A stretch of DNA of 64,000 bases, from contig NZ_WBXM01000011.1 in the NCBI RefSeq assembly GCF_033042135.1, positions 1-64,000 of the forward strand, given 5' to 3'. Origin of the DNA: Haloechinothrix sp033042135 (GTDB taxonomy: Bacteria > Actinomycetota > Actinomycetes > Mycobacteriales > Pseudonocardiaceae). Of the stretch, positions 35,580-43,808 are shown one piece after another (the stretch's first letter is position 1; every line of letters begins with the position of its first letter). The translations under genes were made by a program, and so were the position numbers. The notes below the pieces were generated by a model, which saw only the letters and a program-made list of their open reading frames with translations, was not told the origin of the DNA and ran no database searches.

Positions 35580-35581
35580 GC

Positions 35582-36805
35582 TCATGGCTTCAGGCCGGTG
35601 GCTGGGAGGCTGCGCCAACCGCGGATGAAGGACGAGTACAGGCGCTCGCCCGCTGCGGTGTCCACACCGATCTCCGGCTGCCGTGCCAGTAGCTCCTCGA
35701 AGGCGACCCGCGCCTGGAGCTGCGCCAGGTGCGAGCCGATGCAGAAGTGCGGCCCGCTGGCGAAACCGAGGTGCCTGCGGAAGCCGCGGGTGATGTCGAG
35801 CGTCTCCGCGGTGTCGCCGAACTCGCGCTCGTCGCGGTTGGCCGCGCCGTAGAGCAGCATCACCTTCGCCCCCTCCGGGATGGCCACGCCGCGCAGCGTC
35901 ACCGGCCGGGTGGTGGTGCGGGCCAGGCCCTGCACCGAGCCTTCCAGGCGCAGGAACTCCAGCAGCGCGCCCGGGATCAGCGAGGGGTCGGCCGCGAGCC
36001 GCTCGCGCTGGGCGTGATCCTCATCCAGCAGCATCGCCCCGTGCGAGATGAGGTTGCCCGTGGTGTCGTTGCCGCCTGCAACCATGACGAAGCAGAACCC
36101 GAGGATGTCCCAGTCGCTGAGCCGCTCGCCGTCGATCTCCGCGGCGATCAGCGCGCTGAGCAGGTTGTCCGCCGGTTCAGCCCGATACCGGGCGATGGCG
36201 TGGCTGAAGTAGTCGTACATCTCTGCGACGGTCTCGGTGCCGTTCAACCCTCCGCCCCCCTCGTCGTTCAGCGCGAACCCGTCGTGCTGGATCCGCACCA
36301 GCGCTTCCACCCAGGTGTCGAACCGTTGCCTGTCGGCTTCGGGCACGCCAAGCAGGGTGGCCAGCACATAGGTCGGCAGCGGCGAGGAGAACTCGCGGTG
36401 CAGGTCCACTGGTTCATCGTCGGCGGCACGCCGCTCCATGTCCGCGATCCGCTCCCGCACGAACGCGCGGATGTCGTTCTCCAGCCTGCGCACCCGCCGT
36501 GGGCTGAAGCCCTGCCCGATGAGGCGGCGCAGCTGGGTGTGCCGGGGCGGATCCAGCATCACCATGGTCGGCGCCAGGCCGAGCTTGGAGATCTCGTCCG
36601 GCCAGAATGTCAGGCCGGCGGCCGAGGAGAACGTTTCGGTGTCGCGCACCGCCTGCCACACGTCCTCGAAGCGGGACAGCGCCCAGAACTCCGGCTCACC
36701 CCGGTGATGGTGCACCGGGTCGTGATCGCGCAGCTCGCGGTACCCCGGGTACGGGTCGTCGAGGAAGGCGGGATCGAACGGGTCGTAACGGATCGCTGTG
36801 GTCAT
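35582..36805 (-). CDS. Cytochrome P450
   Basis: A 407-residue soluble bacterial P450. The I-helix motif VAGGNDTTGN, ExxR pair (EFLRLEG) and heme loop FASGPHFCIGSHLA with Cys355 are present. The Gly-Asn-Asp variant of the I-helix motif is seen in several actinobacterial P450s. ATG 36805 overlaps the stop of the secreted-protein gene by 4 bases, so the two are translated together, an unusual pairing. The divergent TetR gene at 38216 probably controls both. Confidence 0.93.
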   Translation of the reverse strand: MTTAIRYDPFDPAFLDDPYPGYRELRDHDPVHHHRGEPEFWALSRFEDVWQAVRDTETFSSAAGLTFWPDEISKLGLAPTMVMLDPPRHTQLRRLIGQGFSPRRVRRLENDIRAFVRERIADMERRAADDEPVDLHREFSSPLPTYVLATLLGVPEADRQRFDTWVEALVRIQHDGFALNDEGGGGLNGTETVAEMYDYFSHAIARYRAEPADNLLSALIAAEIDGERLSDWDILGFCFVMVAGGNDTTGNLISHGAMLLDEDHAQRERLAADPSLIPGALLEFLRLEGSVQGLARTTTRPVTLRGVAIPEGAKVMLLYGAANRDEREFGDTAETLDITRGFRRHLGFASGPHFCIGSHLAQLQARVAFEELLARQPEIGVDTAAGERLYSSFIRGWRSLPATGLKP

Positions 36806-38193
36806 CGCTGCTCCTGTTCGGCAAAGCACGCATCGGCGCCGCCCGACTCGAAGGTCTCGGTCGAGCAGTAGGCGGCTTCGGGGAAGTAGTCACCCATCAC
36901 CTCGGCCGGGTCGGTGCCCTCGTCGACGTTGCCGGGGTGCCGGTCGAAGTCGGGGTGGGGGAGCATGAACCGGTAGAACACCATGGTTTCGGCGAACGGG
37001 CCGCGCGGCAGCCAGTTGACGTCATCCATGTGCGCTGCGGGCTTGTGCTCCGGATCGGAGACCACGAAGGTGGCCTCGGCCGCGGTGTCCCACGCATCGG
37101 GCGTGACCGCACGCCGTGGCGCGATGGGAGTGAGCGCTGCCTCCTCGTCGTCGACGCAGTCGAGCGAGTAGAAGCCGCCCTCCTGGGGTGATCCCGACGT
37201 GCAGGCGTTCCACAGCCGCACCTGCTTGCGCGCGGTGGCGTGCTCGCCCCCGGCCAGGTCGGTGAAGCTGGGGGAGCGGGCGCGGAAGGTGATCACCTCC
37301 CCGTGCGAGCGGTGGGTGAGCAGCACGACGTAGGAGACATCGGTATTGCCGTAGGTGGTACCCTCCCGCTGCGGTAACCGCTCGAACAGCTCCTCCGGCA
37401 GCACCTGGCTCAGCGCGGCCTCGAGCACCTGCCCGTTGTGAATGACCTCGAAGCGCGGTGGGTAGGTCACGCGATTGGTCGGCGGGGGGACCCCGGCGAG
37501 CGCGGTGGGCCTGCCGGAACCGGCGACGAGCTCGTTGACCGGCTGCTGGGCACCGGTCGGCGGGAAGGGCGGGCAGGAATCGAACGACAGCTCGACCTCC
37601 CCGCCCGGCAGTTCGAGAGCGACCTCGGGCTGCGGCACCCCGCCCTGCGGATCCGAGCGGTCGTGGGGAAGGAAGACCCGGTAAACGAGGTAGCCGCCCG
37701 GGTTGGGATGTCCTTCGAGGGTCTCGCCCGCGTAGAGGGTGTTCGGTTCCGGCTCGTCCGGTTCGGGACCGAAATCGACGTAGAGCGTGTAGTCGTGGTC
37801 GCCCTGGCGGCGGCTGGTGAACGGGTTCACGCTGCCCTCGTCGGGCAGGATGCGGCTGTCGTTCAAGCCATGCAAGGCTGTGACGGACTCGTCGTGCACG
37901 ACGAAGGAGAAGTACCTGGCCTGCGCATACTCTCCGCGGATGACCAGCCGACCCTCGGGGACTGACTGGTAGCGCAGGAACCAGTACCCGGTGTCGGGGT
38001 GGGGCGCCATGACGTTCGGGGTCATCCCGGTCTGCGCGATCGGCCACCCGCACACCGGTGCGGGTACCGACCGCGGCTCCGCCTCGGCTGCTCGCTGTGC
38101 GGCGAGGTGGCCTCCCGTGACGAGAACGCACGCCAGCGCAATCGCGAGCGTGCGTCGCAGCCGTGATCCACTTACCGAATTAATGACTGCCAT
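36802..38193 (-). CDS. Secreted protein of unknown function coupled to a P450
   Basis: A 463-residue protein with a Sec signal peptide (RTLAIALACVLVTGGHLAAQ, cleavage near residue 40). Its N-terminal mature part (YWFLRYQSV, ARYFSFVVHDE, and ILPDEGSVNPF) resembles a beta-sandwich family of uncharacterised secreted proteins in mycobacteria. At least eight cysteines would lie outside the cell. ATG 38193 sits inside the inverted repeat 38179-38197, so a repressor bound there would cover the start codon. The P450 gene overlaps its end. Confidence 0.78.
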   Translation of the reverse strand: MAVINSVSGSRLRRTLAIALACVLVTGGHLAAQRAAEAEPRSVPAPVCGWPIAQTGMTPNVMAPHPDTGYWFLRYQSVPEGRLVIRGEYAQARYFSFVVHDESVTALHGLNDSRILPDEGSVNPFTSRRQGDHDYTLYVDFGPEPDEPEPNTLYAGETLEGHPNPGGYLVYRVFLPHDRSDPQGGVPQPEVALELPGGEVELSFDSCPPFPPTGAQQPVNELVAGSGRPTALAGVPPPTNRVTYPPRFEVIHNGQVLEAALSQVLPEELFERLPQREGTTYGNTDVSYVVLLTHRSHGEVITFRARSPSFTDLAGGEHATARKQVRLWNACTSGSPQEGGFYSLDCVDDEEAALTPIAPRRAVTPDAWDTAAEATFVVSDPEHKPAAHMDDVNWLPRGPFAETMVFYRFMLPHPDFDRHPGNVDEGTDPAEVMGDYFPEAAYCSTETFESGGADACFAEQEQR

Positions 38194-38197
38194 TAAT
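38179..38197. promoter_or_regulatory. TetR operator overlapping a start codon
   Basis: ATTAATG-(5)-CATTAAT, a perfect 19-base inverted repeat in the divergent region. The right arm contains the start codon of the secreted-protein gene (minus strand); the TetR start is 18 bases to the right. It is much more AT-rich than its surroundings. Confidence 0.65.
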
Positions 38198-38215
38198 CAG
38201 GAGTATCATGCACCT

Positions 38216-38845
38216 GTGGCCAGAGACGCAACCGAGACTCGGGACAGACTGATCCGCGCAGGCGAACGGCTGTTCGCCGCACGCGGCGTGGACGGCGCGT
38301 TGACCAGGGATATCGTCGCCGAAGCCGGGCAGTCCAACGGCTCGGCGGTGCACTACCACTTCGGGTCGCGCGCCGGGTTGCTGCGCGCGATCTCAGCCAA
38401 GCATGTCCGGCGGATGGAAGCCGAACGCGCCGAACACCTTCGCTCGCTCGACCATGACGGCCAGCCCGGGCAGCTCCATCCGGTGGTGCACGGGATCCTG
38501 GCCCCGACGGCGGCCGCGCTGCACACCGCCGACGGCAGGGATTTCCTGCGCATCATCGCCCAGCTGGCGGGCTACGCCGGGATCCGGGCGACCGATCCCC
38601 CCGACCCCCTTCCCGGCACCCGGCTGCAACGCCAGCTGGAACTCCTGGTGGACTGCTGCGCCACCCGGATGCCGGAGCCGCTCGCCCGTGAACGTGTCGC
38701 CACCGTCGTCGCGATGCTCGCCAGCACCCTGGCCGACCGGGCGCGCCAGCTCGAGGAGGGCGTGCCGTTGCTGCTCGAGCACGCGGCGTTCGTGAACAAC
38801 CTCACCGGGATGATCGTGGGAGCCCTGGAGGCTCCGCTGCCCTGA
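38216..38845 (+). CDS. TetR-family transcriptional regulator
   Basis: A 209-residue TetR protein with helix-turn-helix TRDIVAEAGQSNGSAVHYHFG. GTG 38216 follows AGGAG at about 12 bases. An in-frame ATG at 38183 would add 11 residues but lacks a ribosome site and lies in the operator. It is divergent from the secreted protein-P450 operon, with a perfect inverted repeat between the two start codons, so it is the likely repressor of that operon. Confidence 0.9.
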   Translation: MARDATETRDRLIRAGERLFAARGVDGALTRDIVAEAGQSNGSAVHYHFGSRAGLLRAISAKHVRRMEAERAEHLRSLDHDGQPGQLHPVVHGILAPTAAALHTADGRDFLRIIAQLAGYAGIRATDPPDPLPGTRLQRQLELLVDCCATRMPEPLARERVATVVAMLASTLADRARQLEEGVPLLLEHAAFVNNLTGMIVGALEAPLP

Positions 38846-38872
38846 GTCTCTCGCGGCCCCGGACAGCCGGCC

Positions 38873-39760
38873 TCAGCCGCCGTCCTGCCCGGGGCCGGGC
38901 CGGCGCCTGCGCAGGTAGCGCTGGAAGTCGGCCGCGAGCTGCTCGCCGCTGGTCTCCTCCAGCGCGCTCTGCTCGTCCCCTCGTTCCTCTAGCGAGCGCA
39001 CGTACTCCCGCACCTCGTCGTCGTCCTCGGCCAGCTCGGTGACGGTGCGTTGCCACTCCTCGGCCTGCTCCGGCAGGGTTCCCATCGGAATCTCGACGTT
39101 GATGACGTCCTCCAGAGCACGCAGCAGGGCGAGCGTGGCCTTCGGGCACGGTGGGTGTGACACGTAGTGCGGTACCGCGGCCCACAGGGACACGGCGGGG
39201 ATCCCCGCTCGCACGCTGGCGTCGTGGAAGACCCCGGTGATGCCGGTCGGCCCCTGGTACTTGCTGCGCTCCAAACCCAAACGCTGCACCGCGGCCCCGT
39301 CGTGCGCGCATCCGGTAACCGGAATGGGCCGGGTATGCGGTGTGTCAGCCAGCAGCGCCCCGAGCGTCACCACGGTACCGATGCCGAGCCGGTTCGCCTG
39401 ATCGAGCAGCTCGGCACAGAAAGCCCGCCACCGGAAGTTCGGCTCCGGCCCCTTGACGAACACCACGTCCCTGTCCACCCCTTCGGGGCGGCACCGAGAC
39501 AGCGTCGTGGTCGGCCACTCCAACGTCCGGCTGACCCCATCGACGATGTTGATGGTGGGACGTGTCACTTGAAAGTCGTAGTAGTCGTCCGGGGTGACCT
39601 CGCCCGCCGACGTGGCGTTCCAGGACAGCTGGAGGTGCTCGACGGCGGTGCTGGCAGCATCACCGGCGTCGTTCCATCCCTCGAACGCCACGATCATGAT
39701 GGGCGAGGTGGTCGCGTCGCTGTCGAACCGTGCCGGCTCGCTCCGCTTTCGTTCGGTCAC
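38873..39760 (-). CDS. PAC2 family protein
   Basis: A 295-residue PAC2-fold protein (PIMIVAFEGWNDAGDAAS; VVTLGALLADTPHTRP; GITGVFHDASVRAGIP; SLWAAVPHYV). The fold is shared with the eukaryotic and archaeal proteasome assembly chaperone PAC2, but the actinobacterial members have no proven proteasome role. The C-terminal 50 residues are strongly charged. The position matches Rv2125, near the proteasome region in M. tuberculosis. GTG 39760 has both GGAGAA and a TAGGCT -10 just upstream. Confidence 0.9.
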   Translation of the reverse strand: MTERKRSEPARFDSDATTSPIMIVAFEGWNDAGDAASTAVEHLQLSWNATSAGEVTPDDYYDFQVTRPTINIVDGVSRTLEWPTTTLSRCRPEGVDRDVVFVKGPEPNFRWRAFCAELLDQANRLGIGTVVTLGALLADTPHTRPIPVTGCAHDGAAVQRLGLERSKYQGPTGITGVFHDASVRAGIPAVSLWAAVPHYVSHPPCPKATLALLRALEDVINVEIPMGTLPEQAEEWQRTVTELAEDDDEVREYVRSLEERGDEQSALEETSGEQLAADFQRYLRRRRPGPGQDGG

Positions 39761-39766
39761 TTCTCC

Positions 39767-39772
39767 AGCCTA
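39767..39772 (-). promoter_or_regulatory. -10 of the PAC2 transcript
   Basis: TAGGCT on the minus strand, 6 bases before the PAC2 GTG. It lies 27 bases from a divergent TAGGCT serving the HAD gene. Confidence 0.5.
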
Positions 39773-39799
39773 AGACCCATCGCTTCACCGGGGAGCCCG

Positions 39800-39805
39800 T
39801 AGGCT
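39800..39805 (+). promoter_or_regulatory. -10 of a leaderless HAD-gene transcript
   Basis: TAGGCT lies 7 bases before ATG 39813, which has no Shine-Dalgarno sequence. Confidence 0.55.
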
Positions 39806-39812
39806 GGTCGGC

Positions 39813-40523
39813 ATGTCTGAAAGCCGGTCAACGAGGTACCGTGTGGCGCCGCCCGCCGCCGTGCTGTGGGACATGGACGGGACGCTGGTCGACTCGGAGA
39901 AGCTCTGGGACCGGGTGCTGCACGAGAGCGCCGAGCGGCTGGGCGGACGCCTGTCGCCTGCCACCAGGGAGCGCATGGTGGGGTGCAACGCAGCGGTGAC
40001 CGTGGATCTACTCCTCGCCGAGGTTGGTATCCCGGCGACCGGCCAGGCTCGGGCCGACGCGGACGCCTGGCTGACCGGCCGGATGACCGAACTGTTCCGC
40101 GAGTCGCTGCCGTGGTGCGAAGGCGCCGCCGAGGCGCTGCACCTCGTGCGTGCCGCGGGCATCCCCACCGCCCTTGTGACGTCGACCGTCAGGGAGCTGA
40201 CCGAGCACGCGCTCGACCGTATCGGGCGCCACTTCTTCGACGTCACGGTCTGTGGTGACGAGGTTGGTGGCCGGAACAAACCGGATCCCGAGCCGTACCG
40301 CCGGGCGGCTGAACTCCTCGGCGTCGACCCTGTGCGCTGCGTAGCGGTCGAGGATTCACCCATAGGTGCGACTTCGGCGGAGGCGGCTGGGTGCACTGTG
40401 CTGGTCGTTCCCAGCGAACTGCCGGTGGCTCCCGGCCCGCGCCGAGTTCCGCTGGGTTCGCTGTCGGCGTTCGACCTGGATCGGTTGTCGGCCTCCGGTA
40501 ACGGACATCCTGGCGCGCTATGA
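39813..40523 (+). CDS. HAD-family phosphatase (phosphoglucomutase-like)
   Basis: A 236-residue HAD hydrolase of the beta-phosphoglucomutase/phosphatase subgroup. Motif I is LWDMDGTLVDSE, motif II VTSTVRE, the Lys of motif III lies in NKPDPEPY, and motif IV is VEDSPIGATSAEAAG. Residues about 30-100 form the helical cap. Substrate unknown, most likely a small sugar phosphate. It lies 79 bases upstream of hisE but probably has its own leaderless promoter. Confidence 0.92.
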   Translation: MSESRSTRYRVAPPAAVLWDMDGTLVDSEKLWDRVLHESAERLGGRLSPATRERMVGCNAAVTVDLLLAEVGIPATGQARADADAWLTGRMTELFRESLPWCEGAAEALHLVRAAGIPTALVTSTVRELTEHALDRIGRHFFDVTVCGDEVGGRNKPDPEPYRRAAELLGVDPVRCVAVEDSPIGATSAEAAGCTVLVVPSELPVAPGPRRVPLGSLSAFDLDRLSASGNGHPGAL

Positions 40524-40602
40524 CCGGCGTGCCCGTGTGACCCCGGCATCAGGTGCGCGGGCCGGATCGGCACACGCCACTACGGAGTGCGAGGATCGGC
40601 AC

Positions 40603-40866
40603 GTGAAGACGTTCGACGAGCTGTTCGCCGAGCTGTCCCGCAAGGCAGCCGAGCGTGATCCCGGGTCCGGCACCGTCGCCGCGCTGGACGCTGGGATCCA
40701 CGCGCAGGGAAAGAAACTGCTCGAGGAGGCTGGCGAGGTCTGGCTCGCGGCCGAGCACGAGTCGGACGAGGAACTCGCCGAGGAGATCTCACAGCTGCTG
40801 TACCGGGTCCAGGTGGTGATGCTCGGCAGGGGATTGACGCTCGAGGACGTGTACCGGCACCTGTGA
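40603..40866 (+). CDS. hisE: Phosphoribosyl-ATP pyrophosphatase HisE
   Basis: An 87-residue enzyme for the second step of histidine synthesis, hydrolysing phosphoribosyl-ATP. The MazG-like helical motif LLEEAGEVWLAAEHESDEEL carries the metal-binding Glu residues. GTG 40603 gives the family's usual N-terminus (KTFDELFAELSRKA). hisG follows 68 bases later, the same pair as in M. tuberculosis (Rv2122c-Rv2121c). Confidence 0.95.
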   Translation: MKTFDELFAELSRKAAERDPGSGTVAALDAGIHAQGKKLLEEAGEVWLAAEHESDEELAEEISQLLYRVQVVMLGRGLTLEDVYRHL

Positions 40867-40934
40867 CCGGGACGCGCGACGGACAGCCGCGCTGGATTGC
40901 CGGGCGGTGACTGTAACGATGAAGGGTGGAGGCC

Positions 40935-41789
40935 ATGCTTCGTGTGGCGATGCCGAATAAGGGCACGCTGGCGGGACCGGCATCGGAGATGCTGGCCGAG
41001 GCGGGATACCGGCAGCGCCATGAGACGCGCGACCTCATCCTGATCGATCCGGTCAACGAGGTCGAGTTCTTCTTCCTCCGACCCAAGGACATCCCCATCT
41101 ACGTCGGTTCGGGGGAGCTCGATCTCGGTATCACCGGGCGTGATCTCGCGCTGGATTCGGGCGCTCCCATCGAGGAGCGGTTGTGCCTCGGCTTCGGCAC
41201 CTCGACCTTCCGCTACGCCGCTCCCGCTGACCGCGAGTGGACCATCGGGGACCTGGCTGGTAAGCGGATCGCGACCTCCTACCCGAGATTGGTGGCCGAT
41301 GACCTCGCCGGGCACGGCGTCGACGCCGAGGTGATCCGGTTGGACGGCGCCGTGGAGATCTCGATCCAGCTCGGTGTGGCCGACGCCATCGGCGACGTGG
41401 TCGGTTCTGGCCGCACGCTGCGGCAGAACAACCTGGTCGCGTTCGGCGACCCGATCTGCACCTCGGAGGCAGTTCTCATCCAACGCGCGGCCAGCACCGG
41501 CGCTGACAACGAGAAATGGAAGGCGCAACTGACCGCGCGGATCCAGGGAGTCGTGTTCGCACAGCAGTACATGATGCTCGACTACGACTGTCCGCGCTCG
41601 CTGCTGGACGAGGCGGCAGCGCTGACCCCGGGCCTGGAATCGCCGACGGTGGCACCGCTGGCCGAAGAAGGGTGGGTCGCGGTGCGCGCGATGGTGGCGC
41701 GCAAGGAGGTCAACCGCACCATGGACGCGTTGGCCGAACTCGGCGCCAAAGCGGTGCTCGCCTCCGACATCCGGTCCTGCCGGCTGTAG
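40935..41789 (+). CDS. hisG: ATP phosphoribosyltransferase HisG (long form)
   Basis: A 284-residue enzyme catalysing the committed step of histidine synthesis. Length and the C-terminal domain identify the long, self-sufficient form with an ACT-like regulatory domain for histidine inhibition (about 210-284). The N-terminus LRVAMPNKGTLAGPA and the PRPP-binding VSRL-type loop replaced by DAIGDVVGSGRTLRQNN fit the family. ATG 40935 is chosen because it gives the standard N-terminus; an in-frame GTG at 40926 is possible. Confidence 0.95.
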   Translation: MLRVAMPNKGTLAGPASEMLAEAGYRQRHETRDLILIDPVNEVEFFFLRPKDIPIYVGSGELDLGITGRDLALDSGAPIEERLCLGFGTSTFRYAAPADREWTIGDLAGKRIATSYPRLVADDLAGHGVDAEVIRLDGAVEISIQLGVADAIGDVVGSGRTLRQNNLVAFGDPICTSEAVLIQRAASTGADNEKWKAQLTARIQGVVFAQQYMMLDYDCPRSLLDEAAALTPGLESPTVAPLAEEGWVAVRAMVARKEVNRTMDALAELGAKAVLASDIRSCRL

Positions 41790-41805
41790 GGCTGGCGCAG
41801 CCGGC

Positions 41806-42753
41806 TCAGCGCGACTTCCGTTTCGGCATCAGGTCGTACAACCCGCGCCTGGCTCCCGAATCCTTGCGGCTGCGGGCACCCGAGATGTCGCTGATGAAGT
41901 CCTCGAACACGAACTCGTCGCCGTTCTGCGGCTCGGGGGGAACCGCCTGCGGTGTCGCGTACCGCCGCCGGTGTCCCTCGATGATCTGCGCGATCTGGTG
42001 AAAGGCGCCGGACTGCACGCAGTGGGGGGCGAAGGTGGTCACCGGGATGCCGCGCTGCGCCGACTCGTTGATCACCACGCCCATGGGGATGTGCGGCAGC
42101 ACCGGGATCCCCATGCCGTGCAACTCCCGCATGGCCGCGTCGGCATAGGTCGACATCGGCCGCCGGTACAACCCGGGCACCAGCCCGAAGTAGGTGATCG
42201 GATCCCGACCGATCAGTTGCTCGAGGTAGCTGACCTGCTCGCGCAGCAGCCGCAACGCCCGGATGCTCGTACGGTCCGGCTGCACCGGTACCAAGACGCC
42301 GTGGGTTGCGGCGAGCGCGTTGTTGGTGAGCAGGTCGAGCGCGGGAGGACAGTCGATGATGACGTGCTCGTAGTTGGCGAACTGGATGACCCTCGCCAGT
42401 TGCCACCCGGGCACCCGGAACTGGTCCAGCCTGCGTACCAGGTCGAACATACCTGGAGCGGTGGGGACCACGTCCAGGCAGCCGCCGGGCCGAACATTGC
42501 ACCGTGGGTGCCGGACCGCCAGCTCCTCGATCGAGCCTTTCCACATCTTGCTCAGCGCCATCGGCAGGCTGGGCTGCCCTGGCGGGGTCTCGGGCAGGCC
42601 GAGGAACTCGGTGGTGGCGTGCCCCTGCGGATCGAGGTCGATCAGCAGGACGCGCTGCCCTTGCTCGGCGAGTGCGGCGGCGGCACCCACGCTCAGGGCG
42701 GTCTTACCGACGCCGCCCTTCTGATTGATCACTGAGGTGATCTGCATGGCCAC
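41806..42753 (-). CDS. ParA-family ATPase (orphan)
   Basis: A 315-residue ParA/Soj-type ATPase. The deviant Walker A motif INQKGGVGKTALSV, LLIDLDPQGHATTEF, VIIDCPPALDLLTNNAL and VPVQPDRTSIRAL are present; the C-terminal 50 residues are charged. No ParB or centromere-like repeat is beside it, so it is not the chromosomal parAB pair. Orphan ParA proteins position various cargoes. GTG 42753 has GGGAG 9 bases upstream; ATG 42747 is an alternative. It follows the RecB-like gene by 21 bases and is probably co-transcribed. Confidence 0.92.
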   Translation of the reverse strand: MAMQITSVINQKGGVGKTALSVGAAAALAEQGQRVLLIDLDPQGHATTEFLGLPETPPGQPSLPMALSKMWKGSIEELAVRHPRCNVRPGGCLDVVPTAPGMFDLVRRLDQFRVPGWQLARVIQFANYEHVIIDCPPALDLLTNNALAATHGVLVPVQPDRTSIRALRLLREQVSYLEQLIGRDPITYFGLVPGLYRRPMSTYADAAMRELHGMGIPVLPHIPMGVVINESAQRGIPVTTFAPHCVQSGAFHQIAQIIEGHRRRYATPQAVPPEPQNGDEFVFEDFISDISGARSRKDSGARRGLYDLMPKRKSR

Positions 42754-42774
42754 TGTTGTCGCTCCCGTATCCGC

Positions 42775-43671
42775 TCAATCCGCCCGATCCAGCATCGATT
42801 CGACCGCGCCGCCCGAGGTGGGCCATCCAGGGTACGGCGGTGGGGTGCCACCGTAGGCGGGGCAGATCGGCTTGTGGTCGCACCAGTCGCAGAGCTTGCT
42901 CGGGCTGGGCCGGAAGTCGCCTGTCGTCCCCGCACGTTCGATCGCCTGCCAGATCGCGTCCAGCGTCCGCTCGAAACGCCGCAGCTCCGCCTCGTCCGGC
43001 GTATAGGCCAGGGACTGGCCGTCGGCAAGGTACAGCAGTTTGAGCTGCCGGGGCACCACTCCGCGCAACCGCCAGAGCACCACGGCATAGAACTTCATCT
43101 GGAACATGGCCTTGGCCTCGCCGATCTCTCGCGGCGCAGCGCCGGTCTTGTAGTCGACTACCCGCAGGTCACCCGCGGGCGCGACATCGAGGCGGTCCAC
43201 GTAGCCACGCAACCGAACCCCCGATGTCAGCTCGGTCTCCAGGTACAGCTCGCAGGCCTCGGGGGCCAGTGTGCGCGGGTCCTCCAGCTGAAAGTAGGCG
43301 TCCAGCAGCGCGGCGGCCGAGTCGAGCCAGGCGGTCAGCCCAGCGCTGTCGGCCGTTCCCGCCACCTCGTCCCATTCCGGGTGCTCCTCGACGAGCTCTG
43401 CCCACGCTGGGGCGAGCAGTTCGCCCGCGGTCTCACGCTCCCGCTCGGCCGGTGGCAACGAGAACAGCCGCTCCAGGACCGTGTGGACCAGTGTGCCGCG
43501 TACCTGCGCCGCGCTCGGCGTCTCCGGGAGCTTGTCGATCGCGCGGAACCGGTACAGCAGCGGGCACTGCTTGAAGTCACTCGCACGGGAAGGGGACAGC
43601 GCCAGGGTATGGGTCGGCCCGGTATCGGTCGGGGTACCGGCCGGAGTGTCGGTCGGAGCGGTCTGGCTCAT
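42775..43671 (-). CDS. RecB-family exonuclease (PD-(D/E)XK, Fe-S type)
   Basis: A 298-residue nuclease domain protein. GTLVHTVLERLF holds the conserved His, DRLDVAPAGDLRVVDYKTG supplies the catalytic Asp and Lys, and CDWCDHKPICPAYGG carries cysteines of a Cas4/AddB-like iron-sulfur cluster. It is a stand-alone domain without helicase. In M. tuberculosis Rv2119 is the equivalent. ATG 43671 is chosen because TAGGGT lies exactly 7 bases upstream. Confidence 0.9.
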   Translation of the reverse strand: MSQTAPTDTPAGTPTDTGPTHTLALSPSRASDFKQCPLLYRFRAIDKLPETPSAAQVRGTLVHTVLERLFSLPPAERERETAGELLAPAWAELVEEHPEWDEVAGTADSAGLTAWLDSAAALLDAYFQLEDPRTLAPEACELYLETELTSGVRLRGYVDRLDVAPAGDLRVVDYKTGAAPREIGEAKAMFQMKFYAVVLWRLRGVVPRQLKLLYLADGQSLAYTPDEAELRRFERTLDAIWQAIERAGTTGDFRPSPSKLCDWCDHKPICPAYGGTPPPYPGWPTSGGAVESMLDRAD

Positions 43672-43678
43672 AGCGAGC

Positions 43679-43684
43679 ACCCTA
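43679..43684 (-). promoter_or_regulatory. -10 of a leaderless RecB-like transcript
   Basis: TAGGGT on the minus strand, 7 bases before ATG 43671; no Shine-Dalgarno. Confidence 0.5.
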
Positions 43685-43795
43685 TGTCACGAGACCGACA
43701 TGGGGGTGGACCATCGCTCGCGCGCCGCGCCGCCGCGCCGCCGGGCCGTTACGCGGCGGACACGCCGTCAGACACTCGCTGTACACGCGACCGTT

Positions 43796-43801
43796 TAAGG
43801 T
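43796..43801 (+). promoter_or_regulatory. -10 of a leaderless site-2 protease transcript
   Basis: TAAGGT, 7 bases before GTG 43809; no Shine-Dalgarno. It decides the start of the gene. Confidence 0.45.
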
Positions 43802-43808
43802 GCGTGTC

